From: Jannaschia sp. W003
GTDB taxonomy: Bacteria > Pseudomonadota > Alphaproteobacteria > Rhodobacterales > Rhodobacteraceae
DNA: 64,000 bases
Reading direction: 5' to 3'
NCBI RefSeq assembly: GCF_025144335.1
Contig: NZ_CP083539.1
Span: forward strand, 559,501 to 623,500
The notes below the pieces were generated by a model. That model had not been told where the DNA came from. It was given only the letters and a program-made list of their open reading frames with translations, and did not search any database. The translations under genes were made by a program, and so were the position numbers. Of the stretch, positions 20,569 through 28,162 are shown in pieces. Positions within the stretch are counted from its first letter, which is position 1; every line of letters starts with the position of its first letter.

Positions 20569-21390
20569 ATGCGCCCCCTCCTCCTCGCCGCCGCCCTTCT
20601 CGCGCCCCTGCCCGCCGCCGCGCAGGACGCCTCGACCGTGCTCGCCCGCGTGAACGGCACCGAGATCACGCTCGGCCACCTCGTGGCCATGCGCGCGCGC
20701 CTGCCCGAGCAGTACCGCCAGCTGCCCGACGAGGTGCTCTACCAGGGCATGCTCGACCAGATCGTGCAGCAGCAGGTCCTCGCCGACGCCGCCCGCGCGG
20801 ACATCGGCCGCGCCGACGAGCTCGGGCTGGAGAACGAGACCCGCGCCTTCCTGGCCGGGCGCATGCTGGAGCGCGCCGCGACCCAGCCGCTCGACGAGGC
20901 CGCCGTCCAGGCCGCCTACGAGGAGCGGTACGCCTCCGCCGAGGCCGCGCCCGAGTGGAACGCCAGCCACATCCTCGTGGAGACCGAGACCGAGGCCCGC
21001 GCGCTGAAGGCGCAGCTCGACGACGGCGCCGACTTCGCGGAGCTGGCACGGAGCGAGTCCACCGGCCCCTCGGGTCCGAACGGCGGCGAGCTCGGCTGGT
21101 TCGGCACCGGCCAGATGGTGCCGGTGTTCGAGGCCGCCGTGGCGGAGCTGGAGCCGGGCGAGGTGTCGGACCCGGTCGAGAGCCAGTTCGGCTGGCACGT
21201 GGTGAAGCTGAACGAGACCCGGCTGAAGGAGGCCCCCGCGCTCGAAGAGGTGCGCCCGCAGATCGAGCAGTCGCTGCGCGAGGCCGCGGTGGACGCCGAG
21301 ATCGCGCGCCTGACCGACGGCGCCGAGGTGGAGCGCCCTGAGGTCGAGGTCGACCCCGCCCTGATCCGCGACGACGCGCTGCTCGACTAG
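20569..21390 (+). CDS. Periplasmic parvulin-type peptidyl-prolyl cis-trans isomerase
   Basis: A 273-residue exported isomerase: signal peptide MRPLLLAAALLAPLPAAAQ, an N-terminal SurA-like helical chaperone part (residues about 25-125), then one parvulin domain (about 128-220) with the diagnostic NASHILVETE, GPSGPNGGELGWFGTGQMVP and SQFGWHVVKL. Such proteins assist folding of outer-membrane and secreted proteins. A GAAAGGA ribosome binding site lies about 5 bp before the ATG. Its divergent pairing with secA fits a joint role in export, and this neighbourhood is common in Rhodobacterales. Confidence 0.92.
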   Translation: MRPLLLAAALLAPLPAAAQDASTVLARVNGTEITLGHLVAMRARLPEQYRQLPDEVLYQGMLDQIVQQQVLADAARADIGRADELGLENETRAFLAGRMLERAATQPLDEAAVQAAYEERYASAEAAPEWNASHILVETETEARALKAQLDDGADFAELARSESTGPSGPNGGELGWFGTGQMVPVFEAAVAELEPGEVSDPVESQFGWHVVKLNETRLKEAPALEEVRPQIEQSLREAAVDAEIARLTDGAEVERPEVEVDPALIRDDALLD

Positions 21391-21432
21391 GGCGCGCCCC
21401 CTCTGGCGGGCCGCCGCCGAATGGTGTTCCCT

Positions 21433-21455
21433 CCTCCGCGACCACGCGGGGGAGG
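21433..21455 (+). promoter_or_regulatory. Hairpin that could mask the argJ ribosome binding site
   Basis: CCTCCGCG (21433-21440) can pair with CGCG (21445-21448) and GAGG (21452-21455), leaving a 3-base bulge. The right arm contains GGGGAGG, the only ribosome binding site for the argJ ATG at 21463. Opening and closing of this stem could tune argJ translation; no ligand or factor is implied by the sequence. Confidence 0.35.
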
Positions 21456-21462
21456 CCGGCCG

Positions 21463-22791
21463 ATGGGCAAGCGCAAGAAGATCGAGAAGCTCGAGCGCAA
21501 GCTCGCCAAGGCCGAGCGCCGCCTCGCCGGCGCCGCCGAGGCGCTGGCCGGGCCGAAGGGACCGCTGGTCTCGCCCCTCGCCCCCCCGTTTCCCGAATTG
21601 CCCGCCATTGAGGGCCTGCGCTTCGCCGCTGGCTCGGCGGGCGTGAAGTACAAGGGCCGCACCGACGTGATGCTGGCGCTGCTCGATCCGGGCACGGCGA
21701 TGGCCGGCGCCTTCACCCGCTCGGCCACCCGCTCGGCGGCGGTGCTCGACGGGCAGCGCAAGCTGGCCGAGCAGAAGGGCGCGGCGGGCTGGGCGATCCT
21801 GGTGAACTCCGGCAACGCCAACGCCTTCACGGGCGCGGCGGGCATGGCCTCGGTGGGCGCCGTGGCGCAGGCCGTGGCGCAGGCGACGGGCCTGCCCGCC
21901 ACCCGGGTCGTCACCTCCTCGACCGGCGTGATCGGCGAGCCCCTTCCGCACGACCGCATCGTCGCCGCGGTGGAGGGCCTCGTGGCCGAGCTCGATGCGG
22001 ACGGCATGGCCGGGGCGGCGCGCGCGATCATGACCACCGACACCTTCCCCAAGGGATCGGTCCGCACGCTGGATCTCGACGGCGAGACTGTGACGGTCGC
22101 GGGCATCGCCAAGGGCTCGGGCATGATCGCGCCCGACATGGCGACGATGCTCGCATACGTCTTCACCGACGCGCGCGTGGCCCAGCCGCTGCTGCAGCGC
22201 ATGGTCTCCAACACCGTGGGCGACACGTTCAACGCCGTGACCGTGGACGGCGACACCTCCACCTCGGACACGCTGCTGGTGGCCGCCACTCACAAGCGCG
22301 GCCCCGAGATGAAGGCCGCCACGTCCCATGCGGCCCGCGCCTTCCGCGAGGCGCTCCACGCGGTGATGCACGACCTCGCACTCCAGATCGCCATGGACGG
22401 CGAGGGCGCCACCAAGCTGGTGGAGGTTCACGTGACCGGCGCGAAGTCCCCCGCCGACGCCCGCCTGGTCGCCTCCGCGATCGCCAACTCGCCGCTGGTC
22501 AAGACCGCCATCGCCGGCGAGGACGCCAACTGGGGCCGCGTGGTCGCGGCTGTGGGCAAGTCCGGGGCCGAGGCCGACCGCGACCGCCTTGCGATCCGCT
22601 TCGGCGACGTTGTGGTGGCGCAGGAGGGTGCGCGCGCCCCGGACTACTCCGAGGAGGCGGCCAGCGCCTACATGCGCGGCGACCGCATCCTGCTCGGCGT
22701 GGACCTCGGGCTGGGCGACGGCGAGGCGCGGATGTGGGGCTGCGACCTAACCTACCGCTACGTCGAGATCAACGCCGACTACCGCTCGTGA
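21463..22791 (+). CDS. argJ: Glutamate N-acetyltransferase / amino-acid acetyltransferase ArgJ, with N-terminal extension
   Basis: A 442-residue ArgJ; the enzyme moves the acetyl group from N-acetylornithine to glutamate in the cyclic arginine pathway and may also use acetyl-CoA. The proenzyme cleavage site is in KGSGMIAPDMATML, where the chain is cut before the Thr that becomes the nucleophile. NSGNANAFTGAAG and TSSTGVIGEPLP are further family signatures. The first 36 or so residues are a lysine/arginine-rich helix (MGKRKKIEKLERKLAKAERR) ahead of the usual VSPLAPPFPELP opening; this is longer than usual. The start ATG 21463 follows GGGGAGG by 7 bp. It overlaps mutT by GTGA. Confidence 0.94.
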   Translation: MGKRKKIEKLERKLAKAERRLAGAAEALAGPKGPLVSPLAPPFPELPAIEGLRFAAGSAGVKYKGRTDVMLALLDPGTAMAGAFTRSATRSAAVLDGQRKLAEQKGAAGWAILVNSGNANAFTGAAGMASVGAVAQAVAQATGLPATRVVTSSTGVIGEPLPHDRIVAAVEGLVAELDADGMAGAARAIMTTDTFPKGSVRTLDLDGETVTVAGIAKGSGMIAPDMATMLAYVFTDARVAQPLLQRMVSNTVGDTFNAVTVDGDTSTSDTLLVAATHKRGPEMKAATSHAARAFREALHAVMHDLALQIAMDGEGATKLVEVHVTGAKSPADARLVASAIANSPLVKTAIAGEDANWGRVVAAVGKSGAEADRDRLAIRFGDVVVAQEGARAPDYSEEAASAYMRGDRILLGVDLGLGDGEARMWGCDLTYRYVEINADYRS

Positions 22792-23207
22792 GCGAGGCGG
22801 CCGCCGCCACCCGCGTCGTGCTCGTCTCCGCGGTCGCCCTCGTCGACCGCGACGGCCGGGTGCTGCTGGCCCGGCGCCCCGAGGGGAAGTCCATGGCCGG
22901 CCTGTGGGAGTTCCCGGGCGGAAAGGTCGAGCCGGGCGAGACCCCCGAGGCGGCGCTGATCCGGGAGCTGCACGAGGAGTTGGGCATCGACACCTGGGCG
23001 AGCTGCCTCGCCCCGCTCACCTTCGCGAGCCACGCCTACGAGGGCTTCCACCTGCTGATGCCCCTCTTCGCCTGCCGTAGGTGGGAGGGACAGCCCGCGC
23101 CTCGGGAAGGCCAGACCCTGAAATGGGTCGCCCCCCGCGACCTGCGCAGCTACCCGATGCCCCCGGCGGACCTCCCGCTGATCCCGATCTTGAGGGACTG
23201 GCTCTAG
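22788..23207 (+). CDS. mutT: 8-oxo-dGTP diphosphatase MutT (Nudix)
   Basis: A 139-residue Nudix hydrolase that cleaves 8-oxo-dGTP to the monophosphate, preventing A:T to C:G mutations. The Nudix box runs from GGKVEPGETPEAALIRE through LHEELGI and matches G-x5-E-x7-REUxEExGU. WEFPGGKVEPGE and TFASHAYEGFHLLMPLF fit MutT proper. I placed the start at GTG 22788, which overlaps the argJ stop (GTGA); no ATG lies in a better position, and this makes argJ-mutT translationally coupled. Composite element copy B follows, shared with convergent hemH. Confidence 0.9.
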   Translation: MSEAAAATRVVLVSAVALVDRDGRVLLARRPEGKSMAGLWEFPGGKVEPGETPEAALIRELHEELGIDTWASCLAPLTFASHAYEGFHLLMPLFACRRWEGQPAPREGQTLKWVAPRDLRSYPMPPADLPLIPILRDWL

Positions 23208-23216
23208 GCCCCCACC

Positions 23217-23260
23217 CTCATCCTGCCCGAAATACCTCGGGGTCCGGGGCGGAGCCCCGG
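23217..23260 (-). repeat. Composite intergenic element, copy B
   Basis: Read on the minus strand: perfect 7 bp stem CCGGGGC / GCCCCGG (23254-23260 with 23244-23250, loop TCC), then the tail ACCCCGAGGTATTTCG followed by GGCAGGATGAG down to 23217. It begins 7 bp after the hemH stop and is sense to hemH, as copy A is to typA, which suits a terminator. Confidence 0.7.
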
Positions 23261-23266
23261 CGTCCC

Positions 23267-24346
23267 CTACTCCGCCGCCCGCGCCACCGCCGCGTCCGGC
23301 GCGATCCACCCCGCCATGTTCTCCACCGCGATCTCCGCCAGCGCATCCATGTGCGCCGCGTCGTCGTTGAGGCACGGGATGTAGTCGAACCGCTCGCCCC
23401 CGGCATGCTCGAAGCTCTCGCGGATCTCCTCGTTGATCTCCTCGAGCGTCTCGATGCAGTCCGCCGAGAAGGCCGGCGCGATCACGGCGATGCGCTTCTT
23501 TCCGCGTTCGGCAAGTCGCGCGACCTCCTCCACGGTGTAGGGCTGGAGCCATTCCTCGGGGCCGAAGCGGCTCTGGAACGTCGTGGTGATCCGGCTCTCG
23601 TCCCAGCCCAGCCGTTCGCGCAGGAGGCGCGTCGTCTTGCGGCACTGGCAGTGGTAGGGATCGCCTTCCATAAGGTAGCGCTTGGGCACCCCGTGGTAGG
23701 AGCAGACCAGGATGTCGGGCTCGCCGTCCATCGCCGCATAGGCCCGCTCCACGGACCGGGCCAGCGCGTCGACGTAGCGCGCGTCGTCCGCGTAGGCAGG
23801 GACGGTGCGGGCGGCGGGCTGCCATTTCAGCTTCATCAGCGCGCGGAAGAACTGGTCGTTGGCGGTGGCCGTCGTGGCGCCCGCGTACTGAGGGTAGAGC
23901 GGGAAGAACACGATCCGGTCGCAGCCTTCCGCCTTCATGCGCTCCACCACCGAGACGGTGGACGGGTTGCCGTAGCGCATGGCGTACTCGACCTGCACCC
24001 GGTCCCCGAAGCGCGCGCGCATCCGCTCGGCCATGGCGGCGGTCTGGGCCTTAGTGATGGTGGCCAGCGGGCTCTCGTCCGCCTCCTCGTTCCAGATCGA
24101 GCGGTAGGCCGCTCCGGAGGTGAAGGGCCGCTTCGACAGGATGACGCCCTGCAGGAGCGGCTGCCAGAGCCACGGCGAGTAGTCGATCACGCGCCGGTCG
24201 CTCAGGAACTCGTTCAGGTAGCGCCGCATGGAGCGGTAGTCGGTGCCGTCGGGCGTGCCGAGGTTGGCGAGCAGGAGCCCCACCTTGCCCATGCGGACGG
24301 GGGGATGGTCGCGGGGCGCGTGCGGCAGGGGCGTGGGGGCGGTCAT
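23267..24346 (-). CDS. hemH: Ferrochelatase (protohaem synthesis)
   Basis: A 359-residue ferrochelatase inserting ferrous iron into protoporphyrin IX, the last step of haem b synthesis. Family signatures are LLLANLGTPDG near the N terminus, YPQYAGATTATANDQFF, the metal-binding histidine in CSYHGVPKRY, FQSRFGPEEWLQPYT and PAFSADCIETLEEI. Several cysteines (VCSYHG, HCQC, ADCIE, IPCLN) are present; some bacterial ferrochelatases bind a 2Fe-2S cluster, but I cannot tell from this whether the ligand set is complete. The ATG at 24346 overlaps the stop of the upstream methyltransferase gene by ATGA. Haem supply links it to the cytochrome genes at 0 and 40 kb only by function. Confidence 0.95.
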   Translation of the reverse strand: MTAPTPLPHAPRDHPPVRMGKVGLLLANLGTPDGTDYRSMRRYLNEFLSDRRVIDYSPWLWQPLLQGVILSKRPFTSGAAYRSIWNEEADESPLATITKAQTAAMAERMRARFGDRVQVEYAMRYGNPSTVSVVERMKAEGCDRIVFFPLYPQYAGATTATANDQFFRALMKLKWQPAARTVPAYADDARYVDALARSVERAYAAMDGEPDILVCSYHGVPKRYLMEGDPYHCQCRKTTRLLRERLGWDESRITTTFQSRFGPEEWLQPYTVEEVARLAERGKKRIAVIAPAFSADCIETLEEINEEIRESFEHAGGERFDYIPCLNDDAAHMDALAEIAVENMAGWIAPDAAVARAAE

Positions 24347-25197
24347 TCGGTCTCCTTCGCGGCGGGCCGGGCGGGGTCGCCGGGCCGCATCTCCTCGGTG
24401 CCCAGCGCGTCCGCGAGGCGCATCGCGGCCGAGCCGGGGCGTAGGGGCTTCTGCTGTCCCTCGGCGGGCGCCCACCCCGCGAGCCACACGGTCTGGACCG
24501 TGGCGCGCAGGCCGTCCCCGTCGGGGAACGCCTCGCGGTATATATCCGCCGCGCGGGCGAACAGGGCGCGCGGCGGCGCGGCACGGTGACGCGCCGCCAG
24601 CGCGTTGGTCTCCCCCGTCTCGCGCAGGTCCCGCACGAGACCCTCGAACGCACCGTAGCGCACGGTTCGGGTGTCCACGTCCGCGACCGGCAGGGCAAGG
24701 CCGGCGCGGCCGAGAAGGGCGCCGAGGTCGCGCACCTCGCCCATGGGCGCCACGCGGGGGCTGAGGCCGCCCGCCACCTCGATCTCCGCCTGCGCCATGG
24801 CGGCGCGCAACTCGCCGAGACTCTCGCCGCCGAAGCAGCAGGCCAGCAGGAGGCCGTCGGGCCGCAGGGCGCGGCGGCACTGCACGAGCTGACCCACGGG
24901 GTCGTCGGCCCAATGAAGGCACATGAAGTGGACCACGAGGTCGTGGGCGCCCGGCTCCAGCGCCAGCACGTCGGTGTCCGCGACCACGCGGGCGCCGGGC
25001 ACGAGCGATCCGAACAGGGCCGGGAAGCCGGTGACGATCGCGGGCGCCGTAAACGTTCTGTTAACGTCCTTCAGTCTTTCATGGAGCTCGTCCACCGCGT
25101 CCGAATGGGCGAACCAGGCGCCCCCATCTCCAGGGCGTCCCATGCGCCCGAGGGCACGGACGCGGTGGGCTTCGAGGGCGGCACGGTCGGTCAGCAT
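24343..25197 (-). CDS. SAM-dependent methyltransferase-fold protein (NDUFAF5/BioC-like)
   Basis: A 284-residue protein with a class I methyltransferase fold. The section FMCLHWADDPVGQLVQCRRAL followed by LRPDGLLLACCFGG is the typical region around motifs post II-III of the BioC/NDUFAF5 group, and SAAMRLADALG near the C terminus is unrecognised. In mitochondria the NDUFAF5 relative hydroxylates an arginine of complex I subunit NDUFS7; alphaproteobacterial relatives are often found beside haem or comF genes. A glycine-rich SAM motif I is not obvious, which fits the NDUFAF5 side or a divergent enzyme. It is translationally coupled to hemH (4 bp overlap) and divergent from comF with only 16 bp between starts. 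Confidence 0.72.
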   Translation of the reverse strand: MLTDRAALEAHRVRALGRMGRPGDGGAWFAHSDAVDELHERLKDVNRTFTAPAIVTGFPALFGSLVPGARVVADTDVLALEPGAHDLVVHFMCLHWADDPVGQLVQCRRALRPDGLLLACCFGGESLGELRAAMAQAEIEVAGGLSPRVAPMGEVRDLGALLGRAGLALPVADVDTRTVRYGAFEGLVRDLRETGETNALAARHRAAPPRALFARAADIYREAFPDGDGLRATVQTVWLAGWAPAEGQQKPLRPGSAAMRLADALGTEEMRPGDPARPAAKETE

Positions 25198-25213
25198 GAT
25201 GGGCAGGTAGGCG

Positions 25214-25954
25214 ATGCGCGCGCGGTTGCAAAGTGCGGCCCTCGGTCCGGCCCTGCGCGCCGCGGGCGCGGCGCTGCGCGACGCGGTCTATCCCCTTACT
25301 TGCCTCCTGTGCGAGGCGCGCGTCGAGGCCCCGGGCCTCTGCCCGGCCTGCTGGCGCGACACGCCCTTCGTCGGCGCCGCCTGCTGCCCGCTCTGCGCGA
25401 TGGCGCTGCCGGGCACGGAAGGCGCGGCGCTCTGCGACGAATGCCTCACCGCGGGCCGCCCTTGGGACGAGGCCCGCGCCGCGTTGCGCTATGAGGGGCG
25501 CGCCCGCAGCCTCGTCCTGCAGCTCAAGCACGGCGACCGGACCGAGCTGGCGGACGCCGCCGCCCTCTGGCTCCACGCCCGCGCCCGCGACCTGCTGGGG
25601 CCGGACACGCTGCTGGTGCCCGTCCCGCTGCACCGCTGGCGGCTGGCGCGGCGGCGCTACAACCAGGCAGCGTTGATCGCCTGCGCGCTGGCCCGGCGCT
25701 CGGGGGCGGGGTTCGACCCGCTCGCCCTGCGCCGCACCCGCCGCACCCCCTCGCAGGACCGCCGCAGCCGGGCGGAGCGCTTCGCCAACCTCGCCGGCGC
25801 CATCGAGGCCGTGCGCCCCCTCGCGGGCCACGTGGCGCTGGTGGACGACGTGATGACCTCGGGCGCCACGCTCGCGGCCTGCGCGGACGCGGTGCGGGCC
25901 GCCGGCGCGCGGCGCGTCTCGGTCCTCGTTCTGGCGCGCGTCGCCCCGCACTAA
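25214..25954 (+). CDS. comF: ComF-family phosphoribosyltransferase-like protein
   Basis: A 246-residue ComF. The N-terminal zinc-ribbon-like part has paired cysteines (TCLLCEARV, LCPACW, CCPLCAMAL, LCDECL). The C-terminal phosphoribosyltransferase domain carries VPVPLHRWRLARRRYNQAALIA and the PRPP-binding loop ALVDDVMTSGATL. In naturally competent bacteria ComF helps take transforming single-stranded DNA through the cytoplasmic membrane; many non-competent Rhodobacterales keep it. Its start is 16 bp from the divergent methyltransferase start. Confidence 0.88.
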   Translation: MRARLQSAALGPALRAAGAALRDAVYPLTCLLCEARVEAPGLCPACWRDTPFVGAACCPLCAMALPGTEGAALCDECLTAGRPWDEARAALRYEGRARSLVLQLKHGDRTELADAAALWLHARARDLLGPDTLLVPVPLHRWRLARRRYNQAALIACALARRSGAGFDPLALRRTRRTPSQDRRSRAERFANLAGAIEAVRPLAGHVALVDDVMTSGATLAACADAVRAAGARRVSVLVLARVAPH

Positions 25955-26023
25955 GCGCGCGCGTTGCGCCGCGTTCCCCTCCACCTATATGTCAGGGCTG
26001 ACCCCCGCCGCGCGGAGACCGCC

Positions 26024-26284
26024 ATGCAGCCCGTGACCATCTACACCCAGCCGCTCTGCGGGTTCTGCACCGCGGCCGTGCGGCTGCTGCGCTCCAAGGA
26101 CGCCCCGATGACCGAGATCGACGTGGCCTCCACCGCCGGCGCGCGGGCGGAGATGACGCAGCGCGCGAACGGGGGCCGCACCACGCCGCAGATCTTCGTG
26201 GGCGACACGCACGTGGGCGGCTGCGACGACCTCTTCGCGCTGGAGCGCGCCGGCAAGCTGGACGCGCTGCTCGCGGGCCGATGA
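26024..26284 (+). CDS. grxC: Glutaredoxin (GrxC type)
   Basis: An 86-residue glutaredoxin, full length for the family. It starts MQPVTIYTQPLCGFCTAA with the active site CGFC, a dithiol pair unlike the more common CPYC, and has the cis-proline motif TTPQIF and the glutathione-binding GGCDDLFALE. It reduces disulphides or deglutathionylates proteins using glutathione. The ATG is 68 bp after comF and the stop overlaps the next gene by ATGA. The coupling to a Nit1-like amidase downstream makes a small glutathione-related operon. Confidence 0.92.
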   Translation: MQPVTIYTQPLCGFCTAAVRLLRSKDAPMTEIDVASTAGARAEMTQRANGGRTTPQIFVGDTHVGGCDDLFALERAGKLDALLAGR

Positions 26285-27111
26285 GGCTCGCGATCGTCCA
26301 GATGACCGCGTCCGACGCGCCGGACGAGAACATCGCCGTGCTGCAGTCGGCCGTGGCGGACGCGGCGCGCTCGGGCGCCGACATGGTGCTGACCCCCGAG
26401 GTCTCGAACTGCCTGAGCGCCTCGCGCGAGCACCAGCGCGCCGTGCTGATGCCCGAGCCGCGCGACCCGATGCTCGCCGCGATGCGGGCCGCGGCGCGCG
26501 AGCACGGGGTGTGGGTGCTGCTCGGAAGCCTCGCGCTGCGCACCGCCGACCCCGAGGGGCGCTTCGCCAACCGCTCGATCCTCGTGGACGACGCGGGAGC
26601 GGTGCGCGCGCACTACGACAAGATCCATATGTTCGACGTGGCCGTGTCGGAGACCGAGACCTACCGCGAGTCCGCCGCCTATCGCCCCGGCACCCGCGCG
26701 ACCCTGGCCGAGACGCCGTGGGGCAAGCTCGGCATGACGGTCTGCTACGACCTGCGCTTTCCCGCGCTCTACCGTCGCCTCGCCCAGGCGGGCGCCGCGA
26801 TCCTCGCCGTCCCGTCCGCCTTCTCGCCCGTCACCGGCGAGGCCCATTGGGAGCCGCTGCTGCGCGCCCGCGCCATCGAGACGGGCTGCTTCGTGGTGGC
26901 CCCCGCCCAGACCGGCCGGCACGCCGCGCGGGCGGGCCGCGCCCGCACCACCCACGGACATTCGATGGTGGTCGATCCCTGGGGCACGGTGCTGCTGGAC
27001 GCAGGGACCGCGCCCGGAACGTTCCTCTGCGACATCGACCCCGCCGCGGTGGCCGAGGCCCGGCGGCGCGTGCCCTCGCTGGAGGCGGCGAGCCAGTGGG
27101 AGGGGCCGTGA
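26281..27111 (+). CDS. Carbon-nitrogen hydrolase, deaminated-glutathione amidase (Nit1) type
   Basis: A 276-residue nitrilase-superfamily amidase. The catalytic triad is readable: Glu in MVLTPEVSN, Lys in YDKIHMFDV, and Cys in VCYDLRFPALYRRLAQAGA. The phrase DKIHMFDV is characteristic of the Nit1 branch, whose enzymes hydrolyse deaminated glutathione, a side product of transaminases, to alpha-ketoglutarate and Cys-Gly. Direct coupling with glutaredoxin (4 bp overlap) supports a glutathione-repair role. It is cytoplasmic, with no signal peptide. Its stop overlaps the GTG start of the MarR-type regulator. Confidence 0.9.
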   Translation: MRLAIVQMTASDAPDENIAVLQSAVADAARSGADMVLTPEVSNCLSASREHQRAVLMPEPRDPMLAAMRAAAREHGVWVLLGSLALRTADPEGRFANRSILVDDAGAVRAHYDKIHMFDVAVSETETYRESAAYRPGTRATLAETPWGKLGMTVCYDLRFPALYRRLAQAGAAILAVPSAFSPVTGEAHWEPLLRARAIETGCFVVAPAQTGRHAARAGRARTTHGHSMVVDPWGTVLLDAGTAPGTFLCDIDPAAVAEARRRVPSLEAASQWEGP

Positions 27112-27548
27112 CCGACGAGGCCGGCCCGCTCTCGATCGCGCTCTTCAGCGAGATGATCACCGCCGACCAGCTGGCCCGCGCCCGGCTGTCGAAGGCCCTG
27201 CCGCGGGGCATGGAGCTGTCGCACTTCGTGATCCTGAACTACCTCGTGCAGCACCGCGAGGAGCACAGCCCCGCCGAGCTGGCCCGCGTGTTCCACCTCA
27301 GCCGCGGCGCGCTGACCAACACGCTCTCGCGGCTGGAGCGGGCGGGCCACGTACATGTCCGCCCCGACTGGGACGACGCCCGCCGCAAGCGCGTGGCGAT
27401 CTCGCCCGCCGGCGCGGCGGCGCGCGACGCGGCGCTCGCGGCGATCCGCCCGATCATGGAGGACGCGGCCCGCGCCATCGGCCCCGAGCGGGTACGCGCC
27501 GCCATCCCCGTGCTGCGCGAGCTGCGGCGCCGGTTCTCCGAGGAATGA
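27108..27548 (+). CDS. MarR-family transcriptional regulator
   Basis: A 146-residue winged-helix regulator. The DNA-binding domain spans about residues 28-100, with AELARVFHLSRGALTNTLSRLERAG as helix-turn-helix and HVRPDWDDARRKRVAISPAG as the wing, both typical of MarR. The start is GTG 27108 (VTDEAGPLSIALFSE), overlapping the preceding amidase stop by GTGA. It may regulate its own operon in response to a small molecule, but no palindromic operator stands out upstream of grxC. The stop overlaps the next gene by ATGA. Confidence 0.9.
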   Translation: MTDEAGPLSIALFSEMITADQLARARLSKALPRGMELSHFVILNYLVQHREEHSPAELARVFHLSRGALTNTLSRLERAGHVHVRPDWDDARRKRVAISPAGAAARDAALAAIRPIMEDAARAIGPERVRAAIPVLRELRRRFSEE

Positions 27549-28162
27549 CGCCGGAGGGCTTCGCCGCGCGGCACCCGATGCTCTGGCGCCTCGCCGCCGA
27601 GGGCGCGGCCGACGGCGTGCGCCGCCACGGCCTGCTCGCCGCGCGCGAGCTGGCCGCGCGTGCGGGCGTCGCGCTGCCCGACGTGCCCCGCCGCACCGCG
27701 CTCCGCTTCGCGCTGCCCGACGGCACCCCGGTGCAGGTCACCGACAACGCGCCCCTGAGCTTCGCAAAGCTCGCGCCCGCGCTCGACGACGGGCTGCGGC
27801 CCGAGGCGTGGCTGGCGATGCTGAACGACCGCGCGTTCCTCTGGCCCGACCGGCGGCTTGCCGCGCGCAACCTGCGGGCACGGAAGCGCCTCGGCTACCG
27901 CAGCGAATGGCACGGCTTCGACACGCTCGCCCTGCTCGCCCCGGTCTGGGACCGGGCGGAGATCGCGCCGATCAACTCGGGCGCCACGGTCCGCGCGCCG
28001 GCGCGGCGGGGGCTCTCGACCTTCGCGCCGCTGGCGACGCTCGACTGGGAGCGCTGGCGCCGGGCGCGGGGGCGTAAGGCGCCGGACAAGGTGAAGGAGG
28101 TGACGATCCGCGGCGGCGCGCCGGAGGCGGGCGCGGCGCTGCGGGTGGTAGAGCCGGCTTAG
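27545..28162 (+). CDS. Uncharacterised protein, DUF7002-like
   Basis: A 205-residue soluble protein whose function I do not know. It resembles proteins I recall as DUF7002: an opening FAARHPMLWRLAAEGAADG followed by RRHGLLAARELAA, a middle EAWLAMLNDRAFLWPD, and near the end IAPINSGATVRAPARRG. There is no signal peptide or membrane segment. It is coupled by ATGA overlap to the MarR gene, so the regulator probably controls it. The HGLL opening and central aromatic motif loosely recall ADP-ribosyltransferase-like folds, which is speculation. Its stop overlaps the stop of the convergent hydrolase gene (28159-28162). Confidence 0.6.
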   Translation: MTPEGFAARHPMLWRLAAEGAADGVRRHGLLAARELAARAGVALPDVPRRTALRFALPDGTPVQVTDNAPLSFAKLAPALDDGLRPEAWLAMLNDRAFLWPDRRLAARNLRARKRLGYRSEWHGFDTLALLAPVWDRAEIAPINSGATVRAPARRGLSTFAPLATLDWERWRRARGRKAPDKVKEVTIRGGAPEAGAALRVVEPA

